Positions 42,273 to 51,997 of a DNA stretch of 64,000 nucleotides are shown piece by piece; the stretch's first letter is position 1, and each line of letters starts with the position of its first letter. Source of the stretch: Verrucomicrobiota bacterium (GTDB lineage: Bacteria > Verrucomicrobiota > Verrucomicrobiia > Verrucomicrobiales > DEV007); the NCBI GenBank assembly GCA_018970725.1, contig JAGWVU010000021.1, forward strand, positions 1-64,000, in the 5' to 3' direction. The translations under genes and the position numbers were made by a program. The notes beneath the pieces are model-generated. The model was not told the DNA's origin. It made no database searches and saw only the letters and a program-made list of their open reading frames with translations.

Positions 42273-43627
42273 GATGCGCCTTTTTCAGGGACTGTCAGCA
42301 AGGCCACGAACCTCTGGACGACTCCGTCCATTTTCCCGGGGGGGATGGCACTGGGCTTGGAACTGATACCAAGGTTGAGTCTTCCTGCAATCCCGGTGAT
42401 CGAAATGACGAAGGGCATGGCAGGACCGACCGAGACGGCGCGCAGATAATCGGCGGTCTCCGAGGCTCCGAGCGCGTGGCAGAGCGCGTCCACCCGGAGG
42501 TTGGTGACGCTGCCCCATACCGGATAAGATTTGCGGTAAAAATTCCGCTGTTTCTCCATCGGGAGCCGCCCCAGCATGAAACGGGAGGCTCGGAAGGTGA
42601 GGGCGGCGCCAAGTGAGAGATTCTCCTTTTTGATCCGGCTGGTTTCCGCGTGCACCTCCCGGGCGAGGGTTTCCAGGTCGATCCCTTCCGGGACCGGATG
42701 CGTCACGGTGAACGTGCCGAGGCAGAGGCCGAAGCGCTCGCGTTCCGTAGGCGGCAGGGAGCCGCGCAGATTGACAACGCAGGCCGCCGTCAGGGCGGAC
42801 CGGGCGGTCGGGAAACGGTTTCTGGCGAGCGGCGCCACCGCCAGAAGCAGGGCCGCGAGGAAGAGATCGTTGAGGGTGACTTCCCAGTGCCTCGCCCTAG
42901 CCATGGCCGCCGCCGTTTCCGCGGGCGAAAGGAAAAGGGATTGGAAGCGGTTGCGCGTGCAGGGACCCGAAGAGAACGGGGGGCGATGGGACCCGCGCAT
43001 CCGTTGGAACTGGCGGACCGCGCCGAGCGAGCGTTTCCAGATTTGCCAGGGATTCCCCAGCGGCGCCTTCAGCGGCTGGCCGGGGAGGAGCGCGTCCGGG
43101 ATTCTGTCTCCCGGAACACGTCCGGTGCAACGACCGGAGATTTCCAGCAGCAGCCGGGTGATCGAATCAGCATCGGCGAGGGCGTGGAAGTAGCCGAGGC
43201 CCAACCAAGTCGAGCCCTCCGCTCCCGGTCCGCAAAAGAAACGGAAAGGAACAAAGGGGGCACCGTCACCGGGCGGAAACGGCTCGTTGAGCTGGGATTC
43301 GATTTCCCCCTCGAGGGCGTTTTCCCCGATGACCCGCGGTTGGATGGCGGGGCGCCCGGGGTGAAAGCGGCAGAGGCCCCGGCCGGGGTCGAAACTCACT
43401 CGGCCCCAGCCGGAACGATCGAGAACCTGCTCAATCTCGTGGCGGAAACATTCCGGGGAGACGCCGGACGAAACCCGGACGGCGTGCACCGCGTTGTAGG
43501 GGTGGAGCCGGTTCCACTGCAGCATCGTGCGTTGGAACTCGTTGAGGGGCCCGGGCGAACCGCCGGAAATTGATCCAGTCCGGGAGGCGGCGGCGGGCGG
43601 AAGGGAAGGAGTGTCAGGCAGCGCCAC
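42263..43627 (-). CDS. Stand-alone condensation-like acyltransferase
   Basis: The 454-residue protein reads as a condensation-domain (NRPS C-domain) or BAHD-like acyltransferase on its own. It has a YFHALADAD site (His-x3-Asp), TARSALTAACVVNLRG, and late DALCHALG and ISITGIAGRLNLGI segments. No adenylation or carrier domain is in the window. It could attach an acyl group to a lipid or sugar. The start is a GTG at 43627 with GAGG very close upstream; homology does not fix the start. The ICMT-like gene overlaps its end by 10 bp, so the pair may work on one product. Confidence 0.75.
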   Translation of the reverse strand: MALPDTPSLPPAAASRTGSISGGSPGPLNEFQRTMLQWNRLHPYNAVHAVRVSSGVSPECFRHEIEQVLDRSGWGRVSFDPGRGLCRFHPGRPAIQPRVIGENALEGEIESQLNEPFPPGDGAPFVPFRFFCGPGAEGSTWLGLGYFHALADADSITRLLLEISGRCTGRVPGDRIPDALLPGQPLKAPLGNPWQIWKRSLGAVRQFQRMRGSHRPPFSSGPCTRNRFQSLFLSPAETAAAMARARHWEVTLNDLFLAALLLAVAPLARNRFPTARSALTAACVVNLRGSLPPTERERFGLCLGTFTVTHPVPEGIDLETLAREVHAETSRIKKENLSLGAALTFRASRFMLGRLPMEKQRNFYRKSYPVWGSVTNLRVDALCHALGASETADYLRAVSVGPAMPFVISITGIAGRLNLGISSKPSAIPPGKMDGVVQRFVALLTVPEKGASWN

Positions 43628-43644
43628 CCCTCACCATAGACGAA

Positions 43645-44211
43645 TCAAGGCCTTTTGCGAATTTCCGCGCGAATCGCCTCGAGCGCTTGGTTCTGCAGGG
43701 CGCGGTTCTCCTCAATGTTGAAATGGTTGGCACCGGAATCCGCAACGAGCACTTCCCGGATCCTTCCACGAAAGCCTTGGGCGGCTTGGTAACGGCCTCC
43801 GGAGGTGGTCCGGAAATTGATCACCCTGTCCGCCCCGCCGCGCAGGGTCTTGCTGGAAAGGGCGTCAAAACCGACCACCAGGGCGACCGGGATCCGGTGT
43901 TTCCCAAGGTAATTGGCGAAGTCGGGACCGGCATCGCCGCCAAAGGAATGGCCCAGAACGATGATGGGATACGAAACCGACCCGGTCTTGGAACGGCGGA
44001 TGATGTCGTCCGCGATGCCCTTCCACCCGGCGAAACTCGCAGCCTTGGCGTTGATTCCCTCCTTGCGCAATTTGGCCGCCATCTGGTTCATGCCGGTGGA
44101 GAAGATATCGAAGCCCCCGCGCAGGAAATAGACCTCTTCGGCCGGGGCGATCCCGGTGAGAGCCAGGGTGACGAGAAGCAACGGGAAGAAAGGACGGGAG
44201 CGATGGTGCAC
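43645..44211 (-). CDS. Exported alpha/beta-hydrolase-like protein
   Basis: The 188-residue protein has a signal peptide (RPFFPLLLVTLALTGIAPAEE) and a lipase-like fold: a strand LRGGFDIFSTG, the elbow VLGHSFGGDAG with nucleophile Ser, a late Asp (VADSGAN) and a final His in NHFNIEE. It may be an esterase or thioesterase. I start at the GTG at 44211, which puts the signal peptide first; an ATG at 44301 would add an unlikely 30 residues. It diverges from the 3D-domain gene across an AT-rich gap. Confidence 0.75.
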   Translation of the reverse strand: MHHRSRPFFPLLLVTLALTGIAPAEEVYFLRGGFDIFSTGMNQMAAKLRKEGINAKAASFAGWKGIADDIIRRSKTGSVSYPIIVLGHSFGGDAGPDFANYLGKHRIPVALVVGFDALSSKTLRGGADRVINFRTTSGGRYQAAQGFRGRIREVLVADSGANHFNIEENRALQNQALEAIRAEIRKRP

Positions 44212-44358
44212 GAAGCCGGGGAGGTAAGATGTTCTGGAATATATAATATCAATAATTTCGCGGAGGGTCAACGCAAAATTTAACGGGGAATGCCTCAGCA
44301 TACGGCTCATTTTTGCGCCAAATCTTGATATCAAAGAGATTTGTGCGATCGTAATCCC

Positions 44359-44796
44359 ATGAATGTTTTGAGATGTTTGCTTTCGGTCGCTCTCCTCGCC
44401 GGTCTGACGTGCGGGTGCGCCGGGCATCGGACTCCGTTCCGGCAAAGTGAACTGGTCACGCTCGAGGCCACGGGGTATTGCAAGTGCGGTTCTTGTTGCG
44501 GGTGGAAGCGCAATCTTTTCTTCCGGCCGGTGTATGCGGATGGGCCGCAGAAGGGCCAGCCGAAAAAAGTCGGCGTCACCGCCTGTGGCAGCAAGGCGCG
44601 GCCGGGAACCATCGCGGCGGACACCGCGGTGTTTCCTTTCGGCACGCGCATCCGGGTGCCGGGCTATGGTTGGGGCACTGTGGAGGACCGGGGCGGAGCG
44701 ATCAAGGGAACCCGGCTCGATCTCTTCTTCAAGTCCCACGGGGAGGCGCTCGAGTGGGGACGGCGTTCGGTCACGGTGGAAGTGATCCGTCCTTGA
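44359..44796 (+). CDS. 3D-domain lipoprotein (MltA-like barrel)
   Basis: The 145-residue protein has a signal peptide with a lipobox-like LTCGCAG, then ATGYCKCGSCCGWK, a cysteine-rich form of the 3D-domain start, and VTACGSKARPGTI. TAVFPFGTRIRVPGYGWGTV and VEDRGGAIKGTRLDLFF follow. The three Asp residues that name the 3D domain are present or replaced at usual sites. The barrel resembles MltA/resuscitation-factor domains acting on peptidoglycan. The ATG at 44359 directly precedes the signal peptide. Confidence 0.8.
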   Translation: MNVLRCLLSVALLAGLTCGCAGHRTPFRQSELVTLEATGYCKCGSCCGWKRNLFFRPVYADGPQKGQPKKVGVTACGSKARPGTIAADTAVFPFGTRIRVPGYGWGTVEDRGGAIKGTRLDLFFKSHGEALEWGRRSVTVEVIRP

Positions 44797-44827
44797 GTTC
44801 GGGGCCGGATTGCGCTGCAATCCGGGG

Positions 44828-45922
44828 ATGATCCGCACCCATTTGGCCGTTTGGTTGGCTCTGCTTGGCTCCGTGCCGGGGGAGGAAGCGTTCCATCCCC
44901 TGTTCAACGGACGGGATCTTTCCGGATGGGTGGTGGTGAACACCGCGCCATCGACGTGGAGTTTCAACGCGGAGGGTTTTCTGGTTTGCTCGGGGAAACC
45001 GATCGGTGAAATCCGCACGGAGCGGATGTTCCAGAATTTTATCCTCGAGCTGGAATGGCGGCACTTGGTGCCAAAGGGAAACGCCGGGGTCTTTGTCTGG
45101 GCGGACGACATCACGGCCCGTGGGCAGCCGTTCCACCGCGGTATTGAAGTGCAAGTGCTCGAGGAGGCCTACGGCAACACCCGGAGTTACTCCACCCACG
45201 GGGACATCTTTCCGATCCATGGAGCCGTCATGACGCCGGTCAACGGGCGGGGCGGCAACCGCGCCTTCCCGGTGGAGAACCGGGCCAAGCCAAGCCCGGA
45301 GTGGAATCATTACCGGATCGAGTGCCGGGACGGGAAAATTTCCCTTGCGGTCAACGGGAAGGTGGTCACCCGCGGGGAAAACTGCCGTCCCAGCAAGGGT
45401 TACCTCTGCCTGGAGTCCGAGGGGGGCGTGGTCCACTACCGCAACGTGCGCCTCCTCGAGTTGCCGGACACGCCGGTGGAGGAACGGGACGTGGCGATCG
45501 CCAATCGCGGGTTCCGCAGCTTGTATAACGGGGTGGATCTCTCGGGCTGGCAGGCCGGGGAAGGGTGGAGGGTGAACGACTGGATCCTCTCTTCGGAAGG
45601 GAAAGGTTCGCTCCGCGGGGAGGAACCTTTCCGCCGGGAAGGCGGATTCATCGTTGATTTCCGCTTGGGGAAGGAATCGCGCGGGGCGCGGATCGAATGC
45701 GCCGGGGCTGGCATCAGCCTGACGCTGGACACCCCCGGGCTGGAGCCGGTGGGGAAATGGAACCGGCTCGAAGGTTCATGGGAAGGCGGCCGGCTGAAAG
45801 TGACCGTCAATGGGCGGAGCGTGGAGGAGGTGCGGGAGGAAGGAGGTTCCACCGGGCCTCTCACGTTGCACTCCGAAGGCCCGGTGGATTGGGCGAACCT
45901 TTACGTGCGGCCCGGGGCTTGA
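44828..45922 (+). CDS. DUF1080 (3-keto-disaccharide hydrolase) protein
   Basis: The 364-residue protein has a signal peptide and two concanavalin-like halves, each starting with the signature LFNGRDLSGW/LYNGVDLSGW: residues 25-200 and 234-360. The family hydrolyses 3-keto glycosides; proteins with two repeats are common in Verrucomicrobia and Planctomycetes. The first half keeps GIEVQVLEEAYG. It follows the 3D-domain gene by 31 bp. Downstream lies a 224-bp gap before the convergent Sel1 gene. Confidence 0.87.
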   Translation: MIRTHLAVWLALLGSVPGEEAFHPLFNGRDLSGWVVVNTAPSTWSFNAEGFLVCSGKPIGEIRTERMFQNFILELEWRHLVPKGNAGVFVWADDITARGQPFHRGIEVQVLEEAYGNTRSYSTHGDIFPIHGAVMTPVNGRGGNRAFPVENRAKPSPEWNHYRIECRDGKISLAVNGKVVTRGENCRPSKGYLCLESEGGVVHYRNVRLLELPDTPVEERDVAIANRGFRSLYNGVDLSGWQAGEGWRVNDWILSSEGKGSLRGEEPFRREGGFIVDFRLGKESRGARIECAGAGISLTLDTPGLEPVGKWNRLEGSWEGGRLKVTVNGRSVEEVREEGGSTGPLTLHSEGPVDWANLYVRPGA

Positions 45923-46069
45923 GACAAGCGCACAGTGAAGCGGGATGACGGTTGTGCGGTGGAGGGAACTTCACCAACCTTGGGTTCCGTCTCGCCGCAA
46001 TTCCACATCACAAAGATGACGGGGGACTGGAATCGGCTGCGTCCTCGGAAGGTGCTGGACATGGACTTC

Positions 46070-46104
46070 AAAACGAAAAGGGCCGCGGAACCAGTCCGCG
46101 ACCC
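46070..46104 (-). terminator. Rho-independent terminator of the Sel1 gene
   Basis: On the minus strand a GC-rich hairpin (GGTCGCGGA, loop CTGG, TTCCGCGGCC) is followed by CTTTTCGTTTTG. It lies ~45 bp past the stop of the Sel1 protein at 46147. Confidence 0.8.
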
Positions 46105-46146
46105 CTGGAGGAAGAGTTTCGTTATTTCGCCCGGAGGGGCGGCGAA

Positions 46147-47970
46147 TCAGTTGCCGCCGAGGCCCGGGATCCGGAAACCGCCGGACGGCTTCTTGGGAGG
46201 TTCCGCCGCAGGAGCTGGGGAGGAAGAGGCTGGAGCGGCGGGAGCCGTGGCCGGAGTGGTCGGCGTGGCGGCCGGGGTGGTGGCCGCGGGAGCGGGAGTC
46301 GCCGCGGCGGCCGCTGCCGCAGGAGAGGTTTGGGCTTCTCCACTGAGAGCGGCCTGCTTCTTGGCTTCGCGATCCTTCTTCATCTGCTCGGCATCGGCAT
46401 CGGCCTTGGTGCGTTGCTCAGCCGTCAATTGCTTGGCCGCCTCTTCGACCGCCGTTTTCAACTGGGTGTTGGCGGGCACCAAGTCCGCCGCCTGCTTGAA
46501 GTAGGTGTAAGCCTTGCCCGGCTCCGGCTGGGCTTGGGAACCGGCGGCCACCATGAGGCCCCGGGCGTAGAGTCCACCGAGACGAAGCAAAGCTTCCACA
46601 CGGATTTCATCGGCGGCGGAGGGAGCATCAGCAGCCTTCTGGTATTGGTCGGCAGCGGTGCGGAAAGGGGTGGCGTCCGCCGAGCCCATGAACAGACCGT
46701 TTTCCGCCATGAGGCCGAGGCTGAGAAGGCCTTCGGGAAGTCCGGCGGCAGCGGTTCGGGTGAACCAGCTGGTGGCCGCCACGGGATCGCGGAGGGTGCC
46801 CGCTCCGTTGAGGTAGTAGACACCGGCCTTTTGCATTCCGAGTAGGAAACCATTGACCGCCGACTGGAGGAAGAAGGCGAACGCTTTCTGGGCGTCCCGG
46901 TCCACGGCCCGGCCCGCTTCGTAGAACGTGCCCACGTTGTAGATGGCCAGAGGCACACCGTTTTGCGCGGCCAACCGATAAAGTTCGAGCGCGGCGGCGG
47001 CATTGGGCATTACTTCGACCTTCGAGTCCTTCGGATCGAGATCAACCCCCGCGTCGTAGAACGAAGCCAGGCGAACCTGCGCCACTGCGTCGTTGCCTTG
47101 GGCAGCCTTGACGAAATAATCGAGGGCCTTTGTGAAATCCTTGGGAACACCCGCCAAACCTCCCTGATGTAGTTCGGCCATCGTGCGCAGGCCGGCCGGG
47201 ACTCCTTGATCAGCCAACTTGGTGAACTTCTCGACCGCCTTCTTCTCGTCCGCCTTGATCTCTTTCTCGCCGAACTTCTTGCCGTCGAAAAGAACGGAAC
47301 CAAGGGTGGCCAGAGCGTTCGGGTTGCCGGCGTCCGCAGCTTTGTTGAGCCAATCCCAAGCCTTGTCGTCGCTCTTCATCGTTTCACCCCCACCTCCAAG
47401 ATAGAACTGGGCGAGTTCGAATTGGGCCTGATCGTCCTTGGCCGCCGCGGCGGATTCGAGCAACTTGAGCGCGGCCGCGGGGTCCTGCTTCTCACCGGCC
47501 ATGCCGCGCAGGATGATCGCGGCCATGTTCCGGCGGGCCGGGTTGAAGCCTTTGTCCGCAGCGGCGCGGATCGAGGCAATCCCTTCCTTGACCTTGGCCT
47601 CATCCTGAGTGGAGGCGGCGGTAAGGAAACCCCAGTTGTTCATGGCATGGAGTTGACCGCTGGCGGCGGCCTTCTTGTAGTATTCAAGCGACTGCTCGAC
47701 CGAACCGGGCTGATTGCTCTGCTGGAGAAACAGGCCGATCGAGAATTGGGCGTCCTTGTCGTTGTTCTTGTCCGCCAGATCCTTGATCGCATTGATCGTC
47801 TCCTGGAGGGGGGTCTTCGGTTGCTCGCCCTTGGCAGCCGCCGCCATGGCGTCGGAAATGGCTTGCACTTGGGCGACAATCGCTGGGCTCGGCTGGACCC
47901 ACTCATCGGTGTTGAGGCCGAGAGCGGAGACCATGGCGGTCAGTTGGAGGGAAAACAGGGTTGAGAGCAT
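46147..47970 (-). CDS. Exported Sel1/TPR-repeat protein
   Basis: The 607-residue protein has a hydrophobic N-terminus and at least ten Sel1-like repeats between residues ~50 and 450 (patterns such as A..LG..Y..G.G..KD...A...Y..AA..G...A). An Ala/Lys-rich helical segment then contains QLTAEQRTKADADAEQMKKD, and a Pro/Ala-rich tail ends PSGGFRIPGLGGN. Sel1 repeats scaffold protein complexes. A second Sel1 gene lies 132 bp upstream on the same strand, sharing a similar plan. Confidence 0.85.
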   Translation of the reverse strand: MLSTLFSLQLTAMVSALGLNTDEWVQPSPAIVAQVQAISDAMAAAAKGEQPKTPLQETINAIKDLADKNNDKDAQFSIGLFLQQSNQPGSVEQSLEYYKKAAASGQLHAMNNWGFLTAASTQDEAKVKEGIASIRAAADKGFNPARRNMAAIILRGMAGEKQDPAAALKLLESAAAAKDDQAQFELAQFYLGGGGETMKSDDKAWDWLNKAADAGNPNALATLGSVLFDGKKFGEKEIKADEKKAVEKFTKLADQGVPAGLRTMAELHQGGLAGVPKDFTKALDYFVKAAQGNDAVAQVRLASFYDAGVDLDPKDSKVEVMPNAAAALELYRLAAQNGVPLAIYNVGTFYEAGRAVDRDAQKAFAFFLQSAVNGFLLGMQKAGVYYLNGAGTLRDPVAATSWFTRTAAAGLPEGLLSLGLMAENGLFMGSADATPFRTAADQYQKAADAPSAADEIRVEALLRLGGLYARGLMVAAGSQAQPEPGKAYTYFKQAADLVPANTQLKTAVEEAAKQLTAEQRTKADADAEQMKKDREAKKQAALSGEAQTSPAAAAAAATPAPAATTPAATPTTPATAPAAPASSSPAPAAEPPKKPSGGFRIPGLGGN

Positions 47971-48102
47971 GGGGATGAAGAATCAGGGGAATTTCCGCTG
48001 GAACGCGAAAGAGGGGAAGTATTTGCAGGAAAGCAGCACGGAGATCAAGCACTGAGACGGTTGCTGTGGCGTTTTTTTGTATTTTTTTTTCGGCGCCGGT
48101 TC
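47971..48102. other. Gap between Sel1 genes
   Basis: This is a short intergenic segment. Two T-runs (48071-48088) face the plus strand, so on the minus strand they are A-runs and do not form a terminator. No gene is seen here. Confidence 0.4.
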
Positions 48103-49650
48103 TCATCCGCCTGCCGGGCGTCCGCCCACCGCTGCCAAACGGCGCTTGAGTTCGCCCTGTTGGTCTTCGTTCAAGGCATCGTGCAGTCGTTTCGCCAAGT
48201 CCGCTCCCTTCGGGTCGTTTCTTGCGCTGCGCTCCGCCCAGTAAGCAGCCCCCACCGGGTCCGGGGCTCCCGTGACGGCCCCTTTCTCGAGGAGAGCGGC
48301 GAGACGGCTCTGGGCGCCCGCATGGTTTTCCTTGGCGGCGGCCTCGTAAAGGCGAAAGGCTTCGGCCGAGTTCGCGGGCAAGCCGAGGCCGTTTTCGTAA
48401 AGGGCGGCGAGATTGAAGAGGGCGGCCGGGACTTTCCGTTGGGCCGCCCGTTGGAACCACTGCGCGGCTTCGGCCGGGTTGCGGGTAAGGCCGACCCCTC
48501 CGACCAACATGATGCCGTATTCGTTCTGGGCCAGGGCCAGCCCCCGTTCCGCGGCAAGGCGGCACCAACCGGCGGAGGCGACGGCATCTTGCGGCAAAGC
48601 GGTGCCTTCCCGGTAAAGGCCGGAGATTTGGAAGCAGGCTTCCGCGTCTCCTTGTTGGGCGGCCAACCGATAGAGACGCACGGCCTCCTCCGGGTTCGGC
48701 TTGCCTGATTTTCCGTTCAATTCATAGGTGGCCAGCCGGGTGCTGGCACCGCCCGAACCGCGATCGCTCGCCAGTTTGAGCCATCGGCCCGCCTCCTTCC
48801 AATCGGGATTGGCCGGGTCCTTGAAGGTCTCGAAATAAATGGCCATCTGGTAAGCGGCCTCGGCGTCCCCTTGATCGCTGGCTTGTTGGCCCAACTGTTC
48901 CGCCTTGGTCTGATCCTTGGGGACGATGGACCCCTCCCGGTAGAGCTTGTGGAGGGCGATGAGGCAGGGCAGCGAGCCACGTTGGGCCCCTTCCTGGAAA
49001 TGGGCCAGCGCGATGGCCCCGTCCCGGGGCATGCCGACTCCCTGAGCGGCGAGGTTGCCGAGCACGAAAAAAGTTTCCCGGGCTCCGGGCAGTTGCCGGG
49101 CTTGGTTCAAGAGTTGGAGAGCTTGTTCGACGGAGCGTTCCCGACCGTTGCTCCCGTTCAGAAGGATCAGAGCCTGCTTTTCCATGGCCACCACGGATCC
49201 GGCCTGGACCGCCTTGTCGAGCCAGCTGTGCCCGTTTGGCCAGAAAGCGGGATTGTCCGAAGAGAGCAGCAGGAGAGCCAGTTTTTCCTGAGCTTCCACT
49301 TGGTTGGCCTGAGCTGCCTTTTGGTAGTAGCCGGACGCTTGGTCCGCGTTGCCGGAGGCGAGTAGCCGGTTGCCGACCTGAAGAGCGGCGGCGGCGTCCC
49401 CACCGTCCGCCCGCTTCCGGAGATCCTCCAATTCCTGCCCGCCTTGGCCCGGTATCGATACGGGCAAAGCAAACCCCGGTTCCGCCGGAGCGTTTGCGGG
49501 TGGTGGCGCGGTAGGGGAACCCGCGGGAGGCGGTGTTCCGGGTTGGGGCGGATCGACCCGGGTGGCTTCCTGGGCGGAAAGCCAGGTGACGGAGAGGGCC
49601 AGGGCTCCGAGCACGCCCGGCCGGGGAAAAAGGAGGGGAAAGGGTTTCAC
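48103..49650 (-). CDS. Exported Sel1-repeat protein (paralogue)
   Basis: The 515-residue protein has a signal peptide (PGVLGALALSVTWLSAQE) and a Pro-rich segment. From residue ~65 Sel1 repeats run to the end, for example GNRLLASGNADQASGYYQKA, IYFETFKDPANPDWKEAGRW and LAALYENGLGLPANSAEAFR. Its GTG start at 49650 overlaps the TGA of the upstream TPR-like gene (GTGA), so the two are translationally coupled. It is a paralogue of the Sel1 protein downstream. Confidence 0.85.
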   Translation of the reverse strand: MKPFPLLFPRPGVLGALALSVTWLSAQEATRVDPPQPGTPPPAGSPTAPPPANAPAEPGFALPVSIPGQGGQELEDLRKRADGGDAAAALQVGNRLLASGNADQASGYYQKAAQANQVEAQEKLALLLLSSDNPAFWPNGHSWLDKAVQAGSVVAMEKQALILLNGSNGRERSVEQALQLLNQARQLPGARETFFVLGNLAAQGVGMPRDGAIALAHFQEGAQRGSLPCLIALHKLYREGSIVPKDQTKAEQLGQQASDQGDAEAAYQMAIYFETFKDPANPDWKEAGRWLKLASDRGSGGASTRLATYELNGKSGKPNPEEAVRLYRLAAQQGDAEACFQISGLYREGTALPQDAVASAGWCRLAAERGLALAQNEYGIMLVGGVGLTRNPAEAAQWFQRAAQRKVPAALFNLAALYENGLGLPANSAEAFRLYEAAAKENHAGAQSRLAALLEKGAVTGAPDPVGAAYWAERSARNDPKGADLAKRLHDALNEDQQGELKRRLAAVGGRPAGG

Positions 49651-51374
49651 GGTTTTGCGAGCAGAAAAGCCGAACCAGGCACCTTCGAGAGCCGGGAGAG
49701 AGCCTCGCGACGCAAGGGACTGATCCGGTCGAACCGCAGTCCCTGCTCCAAGGCCTGGGCGTCACGGACGTTTTGGACCCGGTAGAGGGCCAGCGTGTAG
49801 ACACAACGGTCCCAATCGGGGGCCTCGTTCCAATTCACCGGGGCTTCCCTGAGGACGGCAACGGCGTCGGAGTCCTTGCCCTCCCGCATCAACCACATGG
49901 CGTGGGTGGTCCGAAAGCGCAGCACCTTCGGGTGGGTGGCGACCAAGGGCTTGGTGATTTCGCTGCCCGGCCGGGCGACGGAATCGGACGCGATGACTTG
50001 GAAAAAGGCGGCATGTTCCGCGGCGACCGGATCCGAGGGACGGAAGCGCAGCAGGTCCTCCCAGAAACGGCGCAGCAATTCGGGTCGATCCCCGAGACGC
50101 AGTTCGAGGAATTCGAGGGATTGGCTGGCGGGCAACTCGCTCGCGGGAAGTTTGAGGATGACCTCGACCGCCCGGGCCGCGATCTCCTGCTCGCCGAAAC
50201 GATCCGCCACGGCAAGAATGCTGGCGCAATCACTGAATTTCTCAAAGGAACGGGCTTGCTCAAGGCCCTGTTGCCAGAGGCTGGTCGCCTCGGCCCGGCG
50301 CCCCGCCTTCGACGCGAAAGCGGCCTTCAGGCTGGTGAGCAGGACGGCGCTCATTTCCGGGTGAGGCTTTTGAATCCACTGCTCCGCCTCGACGAGCCGC
50401 TTGGTATCGATGTAGGCTTGCAAGCGGGCACTGTAGAGGGCGAGATCGTCGCGCATCGGTTCCCCGGGCAACTCGAGGAGGCGGTCCGGCATCCCGATTT
50501 CGAGCAACCACCGGGCGAGGGACGGGATGGCGCCCGGGTCGGCGGCGAACTCTTTGACCACCTCTTCAAAAAAGCCGGACCGTTCCGCGGCTGGCAATCG
50601 GGCCAGTTCAATCTGGCGGCCGAGAAGACGGTCCTCCGCCGTCGCGTCCGGCTGGGAAGCGATCCAGGCCCGAACATCGAGGTTGGGGTCGGGATCCCGG
50701 AAATCCTGAGGCAGAAGCCGCAGATTGCGCCAAGCCTGGAGCGCGAGTTTGCGGTCCTCTCCTTGGAGAAGAAGCGCGGTCCGCTCCAAGGCTTGCCGGA
50801 ACGCAAGCGGGTTGCCATCGAGACGCGGCAGCAGGGAAGTCAGCAGCAACGAGGCTTCCGCGGAAGTCGCGGGGAAGTCCGCCACCGCCCGGGCTTCCTC
50901 CACCGCCTCCAGCATCCGCCCCTGTCGCGCGAGACATTCGGCCTGAAGCAGGCGGATCTCGGGCTGCGAGCGCCGTTGCCTCCCCATGTTCTGGTGAAGG
51001 TCCGAAAATGTGGCCACGTCCCCTCGATCGAGAAGCCACCGGAGGATTTCCTGCTGTTGGGCGACGCTGGACTCGGGGTGGTGATAGACGAGGATCGTGA
51101 TTTCCGAGAGATCGCCGAGACCGAGCTTGCGGTCGTGCATCATCAACTTGTGGAGCGAAGTCAGATCATTCGGCTGCAGGGCCCAGGCGTCCCGGGCGAA
51201 ACGTTGGGCACCGAGCGTATCGCCGGACTGCATGGCGCGTTCCGACTGCTGGAGGAGGAAGGAAAAGCGGGTCGGGCGGACGGCATCCGCGATCTTGTCC
51301 CGGAAAAACCAGAACGCGATGGCGGACAGGAGGCAGAGCGGTAAGAAGATGGTGAGGAACCGGCTGGGGCGCAT
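49647..51374 (-). CDS. Anchored TPR-like helical protein
   Basis: The 575-residue protein has an N-terminal membrane anchor (FLTIFLPLCLLSAIAFWFFR) and then helical pairs of TPR-like spacing throughout: SGDTLGAQRFARDAWALQPN, QAECLARQGRMLEAVEEARA, AEATSLWQQGLEQARSFEKF. No catalytic motif is seen. It overlaps the Sel1 gene by 4 bp. The three genes 46147-51374 look like parts of one envelope-associated assembly or storage complex of unknown role. Confidence 0.8.
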   Translation of the reverse strand: MRPSRFLTIFLPLCLLSAIAFWFFRDKIADAVRPTRFSFLLQQSERAMQSGDTLGAQRFARDAWALQPNDLTSLHKLMMHDRKLGLGDLSEITILVYHHPESSVAQQQEILRWLLDRGDVATFSDLHQNMGRQRRSQPEIRLLQAECLARQGRMLEAVEEARAVADFPATSAEASLLLTSLLPRLDGNPLAFRQALERTALLLQGEDRKLALQAWRNLRLLPQDFRDPDPNLDVRAWIASQPDATAEDRLLGRQIELARLPAAERSGFFEEVVKEFAADPGAIPSLARWLLEIGMPDRLLELPGEPMRDDLALYSARLQAYIDTKRLVEAEQWIQKPHPEMSAVLLTSLKAAFASKAGRRAEATSLWQQGLEQARSFEKFSDCASILAVADRFGEQEIAARAVEVILKLPASELPASQSLEFLELRLGDRPELLRRFWEDLLRFRPSDPVAAEHAAFFQVIASDSVARPGSEITKPLVATHPKVLRFRTTHAMWLMREGKDSDAVAVLREAPVNWNEAPDWDRCVYTLALYRVQNVRDAQALEQGLRFDRISPLRREALSRLSKVPGSAFLLAKP

Positions 51375-51997
51375 TCGAGAACGGGGAAGGGGGAGACCTT
51401 AGCATTTCCGACGAAAAGAAATCAATAGGCCTTGTGGGCCCGGGTGTGAATGGAACAAAGGGTCATCGAGGGCGGACTCCGGGAGCGAATCCGCTGTGGG
51501 ACTGAATTCTGCGTGGCGGATTTCCAAGAATTCCGTTCCAGCGTCCATGAAAACCATTCACCCCCGTGTGGTCCCCCGGGGCAAACTTTCCAAGAAACCC
51601 TCCTCGGTCCCCTCCCGGGACCCCCCGGACGTTTTCGTTGAGGACGTTGGTGGCGTTGGCGAGGCTGGCGATCTGCGGAAAGGCTCCGTAGGAACTTCGC
51701 TGAAGCGCGGGGCCGCGTCGTTCCCAGTCACCGGGCCCGCCCGGCTCCCGCCCCATGCCTTACCTCGCGCTTCGGTTCGGCCGGGCGGGAGATCCCGGAG
51801 GATTTCACCGGAGCCCCTGGCGGCGGGGTGGGCCACCGGGCTCCGCGATTCCGCCTCCGGAGATCGTGGTGGCTCACCGGGGACCACCGGAAACCGGCGG
51901 CGACCTCCGGATGATTCCGGTCGGAGGAAGGCAAGATCGGGGATTGGGCGGTAAGGCCGCTGGGGCCGCTGGGGGCGGTATGAGCGGATATTCCGGT
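51375..51997. other. 623-bp gap, no gene supported
   Basis: No frame looks like a convincing protein. One minus-strand stretch near 51620-51700 has a natural-looking run (SYGAFPQIASLANATNVL), perhaps a decayed fragment. The region is GC-rich; several weak dyads are present but no terminator with a T-run. Confidence 0.35.

Noticed and set aside
51450-51954. Possible coding gene between lexA and the TPR-like gene
   Set aside because: Frames on both strands are Pro/Arg/Ser-rich with no motif; only a short stretch looks natural.
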